From Tricholoma matsutake (Eukaryota > Basidiomycota > Agaricomycetes > Agaricales > Tricholomataceae), in the NCBI GenBank assembly GCA_026075535.2, contig AP026543.1, positions 7,192,001-7,256,000 on the forward strand: a DNA stretch of 64,000 bases. Direction: 5' to 3'. How positions within the stretch are numbered: the stretch's first letter is position 1; each line of letters opens with the position of its first letter. Shown here piece by piece: positions 12,041 through 23,980 of this stretch. Under the pieces are notes generated by a model, which worked only from the letters and a program-made list of their open reading frames with translations, did not search any database and was not told the DNA's origin. Position numbers and translations under genes: made by a program.

Positions 12041-12314
12041 ATTCCCCTTTGTTGAGGCTTGAGGTGGTGGTGATGGAAGGATTGTGCAGCATTGCAGCTT
12101 GTGGCAATACAGTATAAATAGGTATAGACATATAAATGAAACATGTAAACACATCAAAAACATGTAAATGAAAGCATGTGACCATGCAAATAGGGACAAA
12201 TGGTCCATGCTCATGTTGCAGTATTTAAACAGCTCACTTTTTGCTCTTTTCATTTGGGTATGCCCCATCTTTTAAGTACACAATAATGTAGATTGTATTG
12301 GATTATTGTATAGA

Positions 12315-12487
12315 TGGAAGGAAGCTGGAGCTTCCAACACTTGAGACTCAGAGGAACAGAAACATGTTAGGAACTTAGTATATTTTGGGGGAGGAAACTA
12401 AGCTACCGTGCAAGTACTCAAAGTGTAGACTATATACTACAGGAATAACATGTGATAAGACTTGCTGATGTAAGAGACACTCTTACA
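12315..12487 (-). repeat. solo LTR of element F (173 bp)
   Basis: It is the reverse complement of the F LTR at 47821-48012, starting TGGAAGGAAGC and ending GACACTCTTACA. It is flanked by a perfect 5-bp TSD ATAGA (12310-12314 and 12488-12492). Confidence 0.9.
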
Positions 12488-12502
12488 ATAGACATATACA
12501 TA

Positions 12503-14071
12503 TAGTGTTTGAAGGTTCAGTCCATGAGACCAAAGACCAAACTGGACTGAACCGCAGTCCATGCTGCAGTTCGGTCCATTTGTCTGAAAATTTGAGTAAC
12601 CGAAACCGCGGTTCGGTTGCCAGTTCACTCATTTTGAAAACATTTGAAGACCATTATAAGACCAGTTGTAACCGGTTTACAACTGGTCTTTTACACTTAG
12701 ATTACATACCCTATAAGCTCCTATAAGAGTACCAAATAAATATATTTATATACTAATTACATATGTTGTAGATAAAAAATGGGGGCATGCCCAAATGAAT
12801 AGAGGGAAAAGTAAGCTGTTTAAATAGCACTGACCATTTGCACCTGTTTGCATGGTCACATGTACTCTCATTTATGCATTTTTAACGTGTTTACATCTTT
12901 CATTTATATGTTTACATTTATTTGTACTGTATTGCCACCAGCCACAATGCATTTCGCAACTTGGTTTCTCTCCCTACAACAATGGCCTTGTCCACAACTG
13001 TTTGTGCCCCAGGTAAGTATCTTTTACTCTTTGCCTTTCATTTGTAACTAATTATTATCTTGTTTGTTTCTTAGAATCTATGTATATTATAACACATTAT
13101 AACACTGATGACATGGCACCCACTTCCAGCCTCACAAGCCACTGCTTGTGGGGTGGACTGTGGGTGCAGGAGATGAGGACAATGAAGATGAGGACAATGA
13201 GGGACAACAACAACAACAAATGACAAATGATAAGCAGGGGATGACAACGATGACAAAAAATGAGTGGAGGATGATGATGATGAACAACGAGTAGGGAATG
13301 ACAATGACAATGAATGCCAAGCAGAGGATGACAACAATGACAAACAACGAGTAGGGGACAACGACAACAATGATGAATGACAAGCAGGGGACAACAATGA
13401 TGACGAATGAGTAGGGGACAACAACGACAATGAACAAGTAGGGGACAACAACGATGACAAACAAGTAGGAGACAATGACGACGATGAACAAGTAGGGGAC
13501 AATGATGACAACGATGAACAAGTAGGGGACAACAATGACAACGATGAACAAGTAGGGGACAACAATGACAATGAACAACAAGCAGGGGATGACAATGATT
13601 GGGCATGATGATGAGGATGAATGGGGACCACGACAACACTCACCCCTCCCTCACTCGAAATGTGAGATGAAGGGGTGGTTTTCTACTGATGTGTCTTCCC
13701 CAGCACCGCCATCCAGCCTCGCAAGCCCCTGCTCGTGGGTGGACTTGTTTTCTTGTTTTTAATTGGTTTTTTTCTATTTCTATTTCTATTTATTTTTTCT
13801 ATTTATTTTTCATTCTCTTACACCACGGCTGTGAGCAACTGCTCGCAGCGTCTAAATGTAATTAGTTTTATTTAGTATATAATAGAATTAAGTTAATACT
13901 CAAAAAAATGGGATGAAAACCAGTTTAAACTGGTTTTCTGGACTGTAACCAAACTGATTAGGACCGGTCCTATCGGTTTGGTTACGGTCCATGTCACTTG
14001 GGCTTGCAGTCTGGACTGGTTAACCCACTTTGGGGTCAAAAAACCAGACCAAACCGGACCTTAAAACACTA
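12503..14071. mobile_element. hAT-3, 1.57-kb hAT-type element nested in hAT-4
   Basis: It begins TAGTGTTTGAAGG and ends CCTTAAAACACTA, with a perfect 8-bp TSD TATACATA (12495-12502 and 14072-14079). The interior holds a plus-oriented cassette: a TTTAAATAGCAC box, an intron-like segment 13013-13074 (GTAAGT, CTAATT, TTAG), an acidic/Gln-rich low-complexity exon (13130-13620, repeating a unit like GATGAACAAGTAGGGGACAA), and palindromes at 13131, 13718 and 13829. No transposase is encoded. Confidence 0.88.
13013..13074 (+). other. spliceosomal-type intron in hAT-3 cassette
   Basis: Donor GTAAGTAT, a pyrimidine-rich interior with a CTAATT branch-like site, and acceptor TTTCTTAG give 62 nt, the same size class as introns of the host genes at the right end of the window. 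It implies that the transposon-borne cassette is, or was, transcribed. Confidence 0.45.
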
Positions 14072-14283
14072 TATACATATTTGTTATCTGTTAGCTCAGA
14101 CTGTAAGTTTGGTCAAGAACTGGTCTAGACTGGCTCTCAATGGTTTTAGTAAGTGTTGAGGAGATGAGGACCAAGAATCAGACCATTTCAAGACCTGGTT
14201 GAATCAGGACTGGTTACAAATGTCAGTTCAGTTTGGTCTGGTCCTCGGTTCTTGGGACCAGACCTCAAAGCACTATCTATCTC

Positions 14284-16705
14284 GATGACATCCTCATCTT
14301 CACTGGCATGGTTGAAGAGCATCATCGCATCATGCACCTCATCCTGGAATGACTTTGACAGTACAAACTCTACCTTTGTCAGGACAAGTGCAAGTTTGAG
14401 AAGACCAAGATCAAGTACCTCAGCCTGATTATCTCAGAGGGTCAGGTGGAGATGGATCCTATCAAGGTGAATGGGGTCACGGCTTGGCCAACACCCACAA
14501 ACAAGAAAGAGGTGCAGTCTTTCCTGGGCTTCATCAATTTCTATCAGTGTTTTATCAAGGATTTCTCACATCATGCACAACCACTGTTCAACTTGATGGG
14601 AAAGGAGGCATGGAGGTGGGATAATGCACAACAGGAGGCATTCAAAAAGCTTAAGGAGATGGTCACTTCCACTCCCATTCTTACCTTTGCTGATGATATA
14701 TGCCCTTTTCATCTAGAAGCCGACAGTTCTGACTTTGTGATGGGCACCATGTTGTCTCAGCAGTCTCTGGAGGACCAGAAGTGGCATCCTGTTGTGTTCT
14801 ACTCCAAAAGCCTTAGTGCTGTAGAGCAAAACTATGAGATCCATGACAAGGAGATGTTGGTGATAATGTGTGCACTCAAGGAATGGCAACACTTCCTTGA
14901 GGGTGCCCAACACAAGGTGGAAATTTGGATGGATCACAAGAATCTCAAGTACTTTATGATGGCCAAGAAATTGAATCGTCATCAAGCTCATTGGTCCCTG
15001 TATCTATCCAGATTCAACTTCTCCTTGCACCACCATCCAGGTCGCAGCATGGGGAAGACTAATGCCCTCTCCTGATGTTCAGACCATGGGAATGACAGCA
15101 ATGACAATCAAAACATTGTGTTGTTGCAGCCAGACCTGTTCACCATTTGGGCACTGGAAGGCATCACACCCCAGGGCAAGGAGTGGGTCATCCTATGCAA
15201 CATTTGTCATGCAAACCATAGTGGTTTACATGAGGATGTTGTTGCCCGAGCTGTTAAGGAACTGAGGAAGGGATCCACCCTTTCCTTGTGTGCAGCAGAT
15301 TGGGCTGAAAAAGAGGACTTGTTGTATTTCAGGGATTGCCTCTACGTCCCCAATGACCCAGACCTTTGCCGGCACATCATATCCCAACACCATGACTCAC
15401 AGATTGCTGGTCATCCTGAACACTGGAAGACCTTGGAGCTCACCTCATGGAATTATTGGTGGCCACAAATGTCACGGCTCATTGGTCAGTATTGTCATAC
15501 TTGTGACTTTGCTTATGAACCAAGATTCCTCATCACAAACCCATTGGCAAGCTACACCCTCTTCCTGTTCCAGAGAGTCATTGGGATGTTGTCAGTGTCG
15601 ACTTTGTGGTGGAGTTGCCAGAGTCGAATGGGTTTGATGCGGTGATGTGCACAGTTGATTCAGTGGGGAAATGCACTCACTTTATTCCTACTCACACCAC
15701 TGTCAGTGCCCTGGGTGCTGCCCAACTCTATCTCCACCATGTGTGGAAATTACATGGACTTCCAAGCACCTTCCTTTCTGACTGTGGCCCTCAGTTTGTG
15801 GGAGAGTTCACTCACAAGCTGTACTGACTTCTGGGGATCAAACTCCTTGCTTCAACCACCTATCACCCATAAACTGATGGCAAGACTGAGCAAGTCAACC
15901 AGGAACTGGAGCAGTACATCTGCATCTTCATCAATGAGTGCCAGAACAATTGGGACGATCTTCTCCCCTTGGCCAAGCCTGGGTACAACAACCACATCCA
16001 TGCTTCTGCTCAACAAACCCCTTTCCTCTTAGACACTGGACAGCATCCACACATGGGATTCAAACCTCACCAAACTCCCTCACACATCAAGACAGTGAAT
16101 GAGTTCACAGAATGCATGAGGGATAGCTTGGAGGAGGCAAAGGCAGCCTTAGTGAAGGTGAAGGATGACATGGTGTGCTTTTACAATCAATGCCATTTTT
16201 TGGCCCCTCAGTACAAGGTTGGTGATCAAGTTTATCTTGACTCCAGTGACATCTCCACCACATGTCCATCCAACAAACTTGCCATCGCTTCCTGGGACCT
16301 TTCCCCATTGTCAAGTGTGTTGGAATGCATGCCTATCATCTGCACCTCCCAGCCTCCATGTCCAGACTCCACCCAGTCTTCCATGTCATCAAACTTCTTC
16401 CAGCTCCCCCAGATCCATTCCCAGGACACCATTCACATCCACCACCACCACCTACATTGATCAAGGGAGAACCCCAGTACGAAGTCAAGTTGATCTTGCA
16501 CAGCGAGGAAAACTCTAGTATTTGGTGCACTGGAAGGGTTATGGATATGAGGAGACCTCATGGGTCGAGGAGTCCGATGTGAATACCCCTTGGTTAGTCA
16601 AGGAATTCCACCAACAGCACTCTGCTGCACTGTGTTACATTCAACTTTCAAGTCACTGACTTTGGTCATATGCAATTTCAAATGCATTGGGGCGATGCAT
16701 CTTAA
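14284..16705 (+). pseudogene. R1-old pol relic, part 2 (RT end, RNase H, integrase, chromodomain)
   Basis: This resumes after hAT-4 with DDILIFTG and continues through the RT thumb (EVQSFLGFINFYQCFIK), RNase H (LEADSSDFVMG), and the integrase zinc region (HPEHWKTLELTSWNYWWP). The integrase core is next (VDFVVELPESNGFDAVMC), then a chromodomain remnant (VHWKGYGYEETSWVEESD, across a frame break). The stop TAA at 16703 matches the end of the younger copy. TGA codons replace CGA at several places (for example about 15074 and 15826), and Arg codons have become Cys, His or Gln throughout. It is non-functional. Confidence 0.85.
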
Positions 16706-16716
16706 AGAGGGGGTGA

Positions 16717-16728
16717 TATAAGTGGACT
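16717..16728 (+). repeat. R1-old 3' LTR, piece 1 of 4
   Basis: TATAAGTGGACT corresponds to the first 12 bases of R1 LTRs (TGTAAGGGGACT). It follows a polypurine tract (AAAGAGGGGGTGA). hAT-2 interrupts it, and its last 8 bases are the hAT-2 TSD. Confidence 0.75.
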
Positions 16729-17566
16729 TAGTGATTAAGGGTCCAGTCCAGTTTGGTTTTTTGACCCAAAAATGTAAGACCACAACCTAAACCAGTCCAG
16801 GACCAGCCCAGATACTTCTAGAACCGAACTGGACCACCTAGGTATGGTCCTTTCTGGTTAAAAGACCGAAAAAGACTGGTTAAGACTGGTTCAGACCGAT
16901 GTTTTGTCATGAAATTTGTTGTATTAATATAACCCATATGTATCTTAGCAAATATTACCCAGACCTTGTAACCACTGTACAGATGGATAGACATTGTAAT
17001 TCCCCATCATTTGGTCTAACTTTTAAGACATTTCATCAAGATTTGACTTGGCTATGATCAATATAAAAATACATCTACTGAATGACTCGTGCTGAACACC
17101 AAGAAATGTAATGTGACAACCATAAATTATGTGATGCATAGCATGCATTGACAAATGGTGGGAGTATTATTATACATGTTAGTCCTATGATCATTAATAG
17201 AATCAAGCAAATGATCAACATATGAGTAAGATGAAATGGAAATCAATCTGATACAACAAAATACTCATACAAAAATAGATTTGGTTATATCTTGCTCAAT
17301 TCTTAACCATTTTTTATGAACCAGAGGTCGAATTCACCGGATTTCATGTGGGAACATGGTCCAATACATGTTTCCACAATTAAACTGGTCCTAACCAGTT
17401 TAGACCAGTTTTCTTCAGTTTTACAACATTTTTCAAAATGGAAAGACTGCTAACTGAACTGCAAAAGACCAGTCCATAAATAGACCACTGGTCCAGTCTT
17501 TTCTGGTCTAATTCAGTCCAATTTCAGTCTTTTTTGTGGTCCTATGGACTGGACTCTTCAACACTA
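16729..17566. mobile_element. hAT-2, 838-bp non-autonomous hAT-type element
   Basis: It begins TAGTGATTAAGGGTCC and ends GGACTCTTCAACACTA. The 8-bp TSD AGTGGACT is perfect (16721-16728 and 17567-17574). It is co-linear with hAT-1 across the whole interior. No coding capacity is visible, so it would have needed a transposase in trans. Confidence 0.92.
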
Positions 17567-17656
17567 AGTGGACTAGGGGGTGCCCTGTGTGTTTCTCCTA
17601 TTTTTTACATTTGTCCTATATTTTTCCTTACTTCATTTCCTTCTATTCTTCATTTT
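17567..17656 (+). repeat. R1-old 3' LTR, piece 2 of 4
   Basis: It continues AGTGGACTAGGGGGTGCC and the pyrimidine-rich R1 LTR sequence down to CTTCATTTT, where element E interrupts. The last five bases (ATTTT) are E's TSD. Confidence 0.85.
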
Positions 17657-17879
17657 TGTAATGAAAGCACTCTAGTGCCTTGATCACTTAGAGGGCTAGG
17701 GACAAGTAAATTGGAACTTGGTATGAATTCAAGGGAGAATGAGAACTATCTAAGACATTGTTTTGTGAGCTCAACATGTGAGCATGTGATCATGTATATT
17801 AGTAATGTCCCAGAAGGGAAAAGGTAACATGTGTAGAAAAGTGGTAAGGTAGTAAGATAATTGAGGGAATTATCTTACA
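17657..17879 (-). repeat. element E 3' LTR
   Basis: In plus orientation it starts TGTAATGAAAGC and ends ATCTTACA. A minus-sense purine tract (AAGAGGGTATATGTGAG) precedes it. Confidence 0.9.
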
Positions 17880-17953
17880 CTCACATATACCCTCTTGAAG
17901 GAAAGGTTGGGGTTGGATGAAAGAAAAAAAAAAAACAGAGGTTTACATTGAGG

Positions 17954-20745
17954 TTAATGATTCTCCATTTTATAGAGTGCCAGTGCCTCTGTCTCAAGAA
18001 GTTCCAAACGAGGTAGCCAGAGGTTGTGCTCCGGTCCATACCCACTCCAGCGCATGAGAAATTGGTGGCCTCTTCCCCTAGTTCCACAGTCAAGGATCTT
18101 GTCAATGAAGTATTCAGATGTGCCATCCTCTGTTACCAGTGGTTTGGGTGTGGTATGGGCATGATTTGGGAAAAGGGTATTGTTGTTCAGGATGTGTGTT
18201 CATAGTTGGGCAACATGAAACGTAGGGTGCACTTTTGATGTGGGAGGTAGTTTGAGTTTGTAGGCAGAGCTTTTGGGGAAGGCTTGCAGGATTTTGTATG
18301 GGCCATCGAATCTAGGCATGAATTTCACAATATGTCTGTCTTTTGCCCGTATGTAATCCCTCCGTCTGTGCACCGTTGTGAGCACGACCTTGTCTCCTAC
18401 CTGGTATGCGGGGTCAGGTAAGCGGCCCTTGTTTGTGAAATGAGCTTGCTGTAGTTTTGCTGCAAGGAGGCCGTCCTTTGCTGCATTTGTTTCCTCCTCC
18501 ATGGCTTCCATGAAAGCACACGCATCCACTTCGTCTGGGGCCATGTGATCCTTTTGTACATTGCTTGTAGGTGCGAGGAGGGGTGGTACAAAGCGTGGTG
18601 AATGCCCAGTCTTGAGTACAAAAGGTGATACTCCAGTGGATGCGTTCGATGTGTTCATGATGTCAAATCTAACCTTGGGTAACGCCTTTGCCCACCCTTT
18701 TTGATTGCATTCTACATGGAAACGCAGGCACTGAACTACTGTTTTGTTAGATTGCTCGGATGACCCATTGGTTTGTGGGTGGTACACCATTGAGAGCTTG
18801 TGGTTGATCCCTGTGAGTTTCATCAAGGCCCACCAGAATTTGGACATGAAAAGTTTGTCGCAGTCGCTGATGATTTCTAGTGGGCATCCATTCTTGCAAT
18901 ACCATTTGTTGAAAAACAGAAATGTGAAGTCTTCTGCTGACATGTCTCCTCTGCAAGGTACAATCTGCATGTCCACACCCAGGCAGTCAGTCATTGTGAT
19001 GATTGTGTCGAAACCATTGTCTTTTGGTAAGGGTCCTATGAAGTCAATAGCTACTGAGTCAAAATGTTCATCTGGTACAGGAAGAGGATGGAGAGGGCCC
19101 GCAGTTTTGGAGGTGGTTGATTTGTTCTGCTGGCAGTCCATGCAACCTGAATGTACCCTTGAGCCAAGTCTCTTCACATGTTGGGCCAGAAAAACTTGTT
19201 CCAGAGGTTGCTGTATGCTTTTTCCACCCCGAAATGGCCAAGGTTATCATGGGCCAGTTTGAATAGGCGTTCATGGAGGTCCTTGTATTTGGGGATCACG
19301 AGTCTCTCACCAATGAAGAGTAGTCCATGTTTTAGGGAGATGTTCAGTTTTGCATCCAACATACCCCGCTTGAGGTCATCAAGCATACCTAGACACCAAG
19401 GGTCTGCGCAGTAGCCATTCTTTATTCTGGTGATCAGTTTTGGATCGGATTGGATGGAAAAGATCACAGATATGACGGTGGGAGGGGATGTGGCGTCTAC
19501 AGAGTCAGGGAGCCTGTATAATGCATCTGCAACGGTGTTCTGTTCCCCATTGATGTAAGTTATGGTGTATTCATATTGTGAAAGGTATTCCGTCCAATGA
19601 GCTTTTCATTGCGATAGGTCTCACTGGAAATCGAAGTTCTGTAGAGTTTTGTGATCTGTGCAGATGTGGATATGAGATCCAAGTAAGTCTACTCGCCACT
19701 TTTTCAGGGCTCTCATGATTGCAAGCATCTCTTGCTTGTGGACTGGGTAGTTCCGCTTGACACTGTTCATCTGCTGGCTCTCAAAAGCAACAGGCTGAGC
19801 AGCCTCCCATGTTTTGCCAAAGGATAGAACGGCACCTGTCCTCCTCTTGCTCACATTGCACGTCACAAAGATTTTGTTATTACTGGGGTTCTCATGATCA
19901 ATTGTCATCAAACAATCTCTGCCAATGACAAGTTGCTTTATGTTATCAAAAGCTGCTTGATGGTTACATGTCCATGTCGGAAAGTTGCTGTTACATTCCT
20001 TTCAAGTGAGTGGTGTGAGTATGGTGGTGTATTCGGCTAATGTGGGGAGGAATGATGTGATGTAATGCACTAGACCGAGAAACTGTCGAACATGCTTTGC
20101 GGATTTGGGTGCTGGCCAGTTGAGAATACGGAGTACTTTGGATTGGTCCACTTCAATGCCCTGAGCTGAAATGTGGTGCCCCAGAAAGTCTAGTTCTGTA
20201 GTGAAAAGAGTGGATTTCTTCAGAGAACAATATAGTTTGGCTTTGCGAAGGGCCTCGAGTACTAGAGTTATGTTTGTCTTGTGTTCCTCGAGAGTTTTGG
20301 ACCAGATGATCATGTCGTCCAGATATATGTGGCATATTTTCCCAATGAGATCTTTAAGTGCTAGTGTAACACATCTCTGATGTGTTGTGGGAGAATTCCG
20401 CATGCCCATCAGCATTACGACCCACTCCCATAGTCCAAATGGAGTAAGTGTTGTGGTGTACTTTATGTTGTCTGGGTGCACAAGCATTTGGAAAAATGAA
20501 TTCGTCATATCTATCTTCCCCCAGATTTTGCCTTTAGCGCAGTCTGCTAGAATGTCATCAATCCGTGGAAGGGGGTAGTTATTGGGGACAGTTATTCGGT
20601 TCAAGTGACGATAGTCATTAACCCAACGAGGGAGTACTGTCAGATCTGCTTTTGGTATTATGAAGGAGGGTGATGTGTATGGGGATGAAGATGGATGGAT
20701 CCTGCCTGCTGCTACATGCTGATCGATCAGTGTTTTCCACCTGGT
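17954..20745 (-). pseudogene. element E pol: RT, RNase H, integrase, chromodomain
   Basis: RT starts near 20745 (SPYTSPSFIIPKADLTVLPR). It has the palm motif IWGKIDMTNSFFQ and the active site YLDD (20310 region). RNase H follows (NYPVHKQEMLAIMRALKKW), then the integrase zinc region (HDNLGHFGVEKAYSNLW), and the integrase core with AIDFIGPLPKDNGFDTI, EIISDCDKLF and HPQTNGSSEQ (D, D, E). The C-terminus is a chromodomain-like segment (YFIDKILDCG, FLMRWSGYGPEHNLW) ending at TAA 17954-17956. Stops inside the frame are at 20002, about 19621 and 19606, 19174 and 18200. They are TGA, mostly where Arg or Trp is expected. Integrase plus chromodomain would direct chromatin-targeted insertion. This copy cannot make an intact Pol. 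Confidence 0.85.
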
Positions 20746-20949
20746 TCAATATTTCTGTGGACAGCCATAAGCACACGATACAGATACAGGAGCTCCAGGG
20801 AGTAGGTGGATGCGGTGGTATACATCCTGTGGCAGGTCTTTCACATGTGGTATGTCGGATGGGAATCAGTCGACAAATGTGGTTTTCATTTGTTGGTCTA
20901 GTTTACGCAGTGTCGCTTCTCCTGCCAATTGTGCAATCCACATTTTGAT

Positions 20950-22500
20950 GGTCGCCATGATGTCCAGCGGGCCGGTTGTAAATGGTGTCATATCAAAGCG
21001 GTGGTCATTTTCATCAAAGAGAGCCATCAATTCCATGTGAACGAGAATTCTGGTTTTCCTGGCACTTCGTTGGCCTTCCTTAATTTGATGGGCTTCAAAC
21101 TTACGACGTTGAGATGGTGATTTTGTAATAGTCCTTTGATGCAGTTTTGGGTCAGGGGGGTTGAGTAAAGAGGGTCAGGTGGGGGTTGGTGCAGTTGCAG
21201 CCGAGGTGTCCTGCATAGAAAACACAGCATTTGTAGCAGCCCAGATGTTGCCTCAGCAGTGTCTTCTCATTGTCAGTCAGGGGTTTGAGAGCGGTGGTGT
21301 ATGCGATGGCCAGGGTACTGGTGGAGCTTTCGATGTTGGGTGCCAATGAGTCATGCAAAATGTTACTAGCTTTTGCTGCACAGGATACCCATCCTGTGCG
21401 GCTTGCCTGCAAATCTTGTTCCAAAAGCTGTAAATGTTCCATCCATTCTTCAAAATTGGTGATAGCATCTAGGGTGCCTTTTGTAGTGCTGGGGGCTGTC
21501 CTGTTATTGGCTTTGTAGAGGCATTTCATGCTGTCTGAGAGTTGGGGAATGAGATGGAGTCAGAAGCGATTGTTGGGGATGTGGTAAGCCGATTTGGCAG
21601 CGCCCAGTTTGTCGTTAGCATTTTGGACAGAGTTGACCCATGTCAGGAGATCCATGGACCCTTGAGGCATGATCTGGTCCTGCACAAGTTCATCTTCCCA
21701 AGAATGTGGGAGGAACTTCTTCTTGAGGGCGACGAGGAATTCCGGGAATGAGAGCGCAATGAGTCGAGCCTCCTCAGCATTGATCCATGATTGTACCGCT
21801 GTGGATTATAATTTTTCCCACCCAATCATTGGCAGGAACGTCTTTTACAGAGAAGTAGCGGCGGCATGCGGTGTTGAACTGATGAAGTACTTTGATGGTC
21901 AGGCAACCAGCAGACAGAAGTGGTGCAGAAGAGGGTGAGGTCTGCTTCACTTCAGCAGATGCATACAGGGGGGCGATACTCGGTGTCATTCTGGTGCTTG
22001 TATGGGGTGTATCTGTTTCTGAGTCGGATGAGGGAATGCGTCAGTGCGAGGTTTGTGTTGCAGGGGTTACAGGACTAGGGTGGATGACTGGTGCAGGTGT
22101 TGAAGCAGGGGAGGGTGATAAGGACAAGAGTGGGGACAGCGGGGTCATTGTGGGAATCAGAGCATGTGCTCTGCTCCTGGTAGTGAGCGGCACAGTACTG
22201 GATGGGAGTTGAGACAGGTTGGGTTGCAGCAGGGTAGGAATCAGATGCTGTTGACGGTACAATTTGTCACAGTGGGGTTATATATGTATGGGCATGGGTG
22301 TGTCACACTGGGGGCTGGGGAAATGATAACGGTGGATCTGGTGTATTCTGGTATCACACTGGGGTTGATGTGTGCGATAACGACGTGGATGATAGTGCAG
22401 GCAATACAATTACAGCTGGGGATTGGGGCGGAAGATAACATTGCCAGTCTTCTGGACATTCTGATGCGGATGTGCCTTCTCGCCCAGAAAGGGTAGATGG
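20950..22500 (-). pseudogene. element E gag
   Basis: Minus-strand reading gives a capsid-like segment (VLHQFNTACRRYFSVKDVPA, then SWINAEEARLIALS in another frame; WMEHLQLLEQDLQASRTGW) followed by a zinc-knuckle-like CYKCCVFYAGHLGCNC. Upstream is a Ser/Pro/Thr-rich N-terminus. At least two frameshifts break it. No D-T/S-G protease motif was found between this and the RT. Confidence 0.7.
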
Positions 22501-22657
22501 CCAACCTAGTATAGGAAAGGTAATGGTTGTTTTTAGTTCAATAGGTCTTGCACCTTTGGTAGGGGTTCTTCGGAGAGAGATGGGGTGTTTTTATTTCCAG
22601 AGATTAGAATGAGGTGCTTTTAGAGAAAGTTTCGCTGAGTTCAAATTTAAAAAAAAG

Positions 22658-22880
22658 TGTAACGAAAGCACTCTAGTGCTTTGATCACTTAGAGGGCTAG
22701 GGACAAGTAAATTGGAACTTGGTATGAATTCAAGGGAGAATGAGAACTATCTAATACATTGTTTCATGAGCTCAACATGTGAGCACGTGATCATGTATAT
22801 TAGTAATGTCCCAGAAGGGAAAAGGTAACACATGTAGGAAAGTGGTAAGGTAGTAAGATAATTGAGGGAATTATCTTACA
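22658..22880 (-). repeat. element E 5' LTR
   Basis: 223 bp, a near-copy of 17657-17879. In minus sense it is followed by CTTTTTTTTAAATTTG, which is not an obvious tRNA-complementary PBS. Confidence 0.9.
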
Positions 22881-23148
22881 ATTTTCTATGATTTTTCCTT
22901 ATTTTATTACTAATTTTCCTTTCTATCACATTTGTGCATGTTGACAGTTTTATATTTAAAGGTGGAGTACCCTTTCTGACATCTACCCCTTGGTATGATG
23001 TCATTTTGTGGCCTTGATCTGCCTATCTCCACCTTTTCTATTTTTAAATTATTATTTGATTTTGCAGTCTTCACATATACTGGGCATTGGCAAAGGGGTC
23101 CTTAGAGTTTTCTCTTTGGATTTCCCTTTGCTAGGTGCACCTCCAATC
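22881..23148 (+). repeat. R1-old 3' LTR, piece 3 of 4
   Basis: It resumes at ATTTTCTATGATTTTTCC after element E and runs to CTCCAATC, where CACTA-1 interrupts. The final ATC is the CACTA-1 TSD. Confidence 0.88.
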
Positions 23149-23980
23149 CACTGTGGACCTGGCATGGTAGGGTTTTCAGCCATTTAAGTGCTAAAATGTG
23201 AATTTCCTAACATAAATGGCTGAATTTGTGGTGGATGAATTTGGGATGAATTTTCATCCCATATATTTCAGCCATCCAAGGGATGGAATGGAGTTCATAT
23301 GTGTTACCTTACAAAATTGTCATAACCTAATGGAATGAAATTTCATTTTACAAGGGGATGAAAAGCAGGGGGTGATTTTAATCCAAGATGAGGGTATGGA
23401 TTTTCAACCATCTAACATATGAATTTTCATTAAGTTTTTCAACAATTTATGGGATAATATTTTCTGCCTCAAAGGTGTGGATTACAGAGTGTGTTTTTCA
23501 GCCTGAGATAGAATAGAAATTTCATACCATTATAAAATGCTTTAGTAGAAGGTAGGTTTCATCCATTAAAGATTGAATTGACTGTTTATATTTCATGCCC
23601 TAAAGAATGTTTTTTGCAGGGAATCTCAGATAATATTTCATACCACAAGAGGCTGAATTTCATTTTGTTGCCATCTATGCATTGTGGAAGAGTTTAAGTT
23701 ATCCCTACCTGCCCTCATGCAATCAGTCACATGACATATCTCTACATATCTATATCTGACATACCCGACACATCAACTTCACATGCAATATCAACCAGGT
23801 TCTCACATATTCACATGCCCTTTCTTTCTCTTCCAACATTTGCAGTGGATGGCACTGCCTCCCTCCTACTGCCTCTACCACCATCATACCACTCACCACT
23901 TGCACCACTACCACCACCACTCCCCCGCCCACTCCTAAAATGAGAAGTTTTTTTTCTTTCTCGTTCATTTTCATTTACTG

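Larger units (their letters stand above)
11093..14275. mobile_element. hAT-4, 3.18-kb hAT-type element inserted in R1-old RT
   Basis: Terminal inverted repeats are TAGTGCTTTGAGGTCC and GGACCTCAAAGCACTA-like (GGACCAGACCTCAAAGCACTA at the right). The 8-bp TSD TCTATCTC is perfect (11085-11092 and 14276-14283), and joining across it restores the RT reading ..IYLDDIL... No transposase was recognised. Inside are a minus-oriented promoter-like and intron-like cassette (11330-12290), solo LTR F (12315-12487) and hAT-3 (12503-14071). Confidence 0.9.
17657..22880 (-). mobile_element. element E, 5.2-kb Gypsy chromovirus, minus strand
   Basis: Two 223-bp LTRs (17657-17879 and 22658-22880) differ at only a few positions. 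They are flanked by a perfect TSD ATTTT (17652-17656 and 22881-22885). The coding sense is minus, so 22658-22880 is the 5' LTR. It encodes Gag with a zinc knuckle, then RT, RNase H, integrase and a divergent chromodomain, with several in-frame stops. Confidence 0.92.

Noticed and set aside
13071..13643. Long minus-strand frames of Ser/Pro/His-rich protein
   Set aside because: They are the complement of a GACAACGATGA-type low-complexity repeat. All three frames stay open because the repeat lacks stops, and introns and palindromes point to the plus strand.
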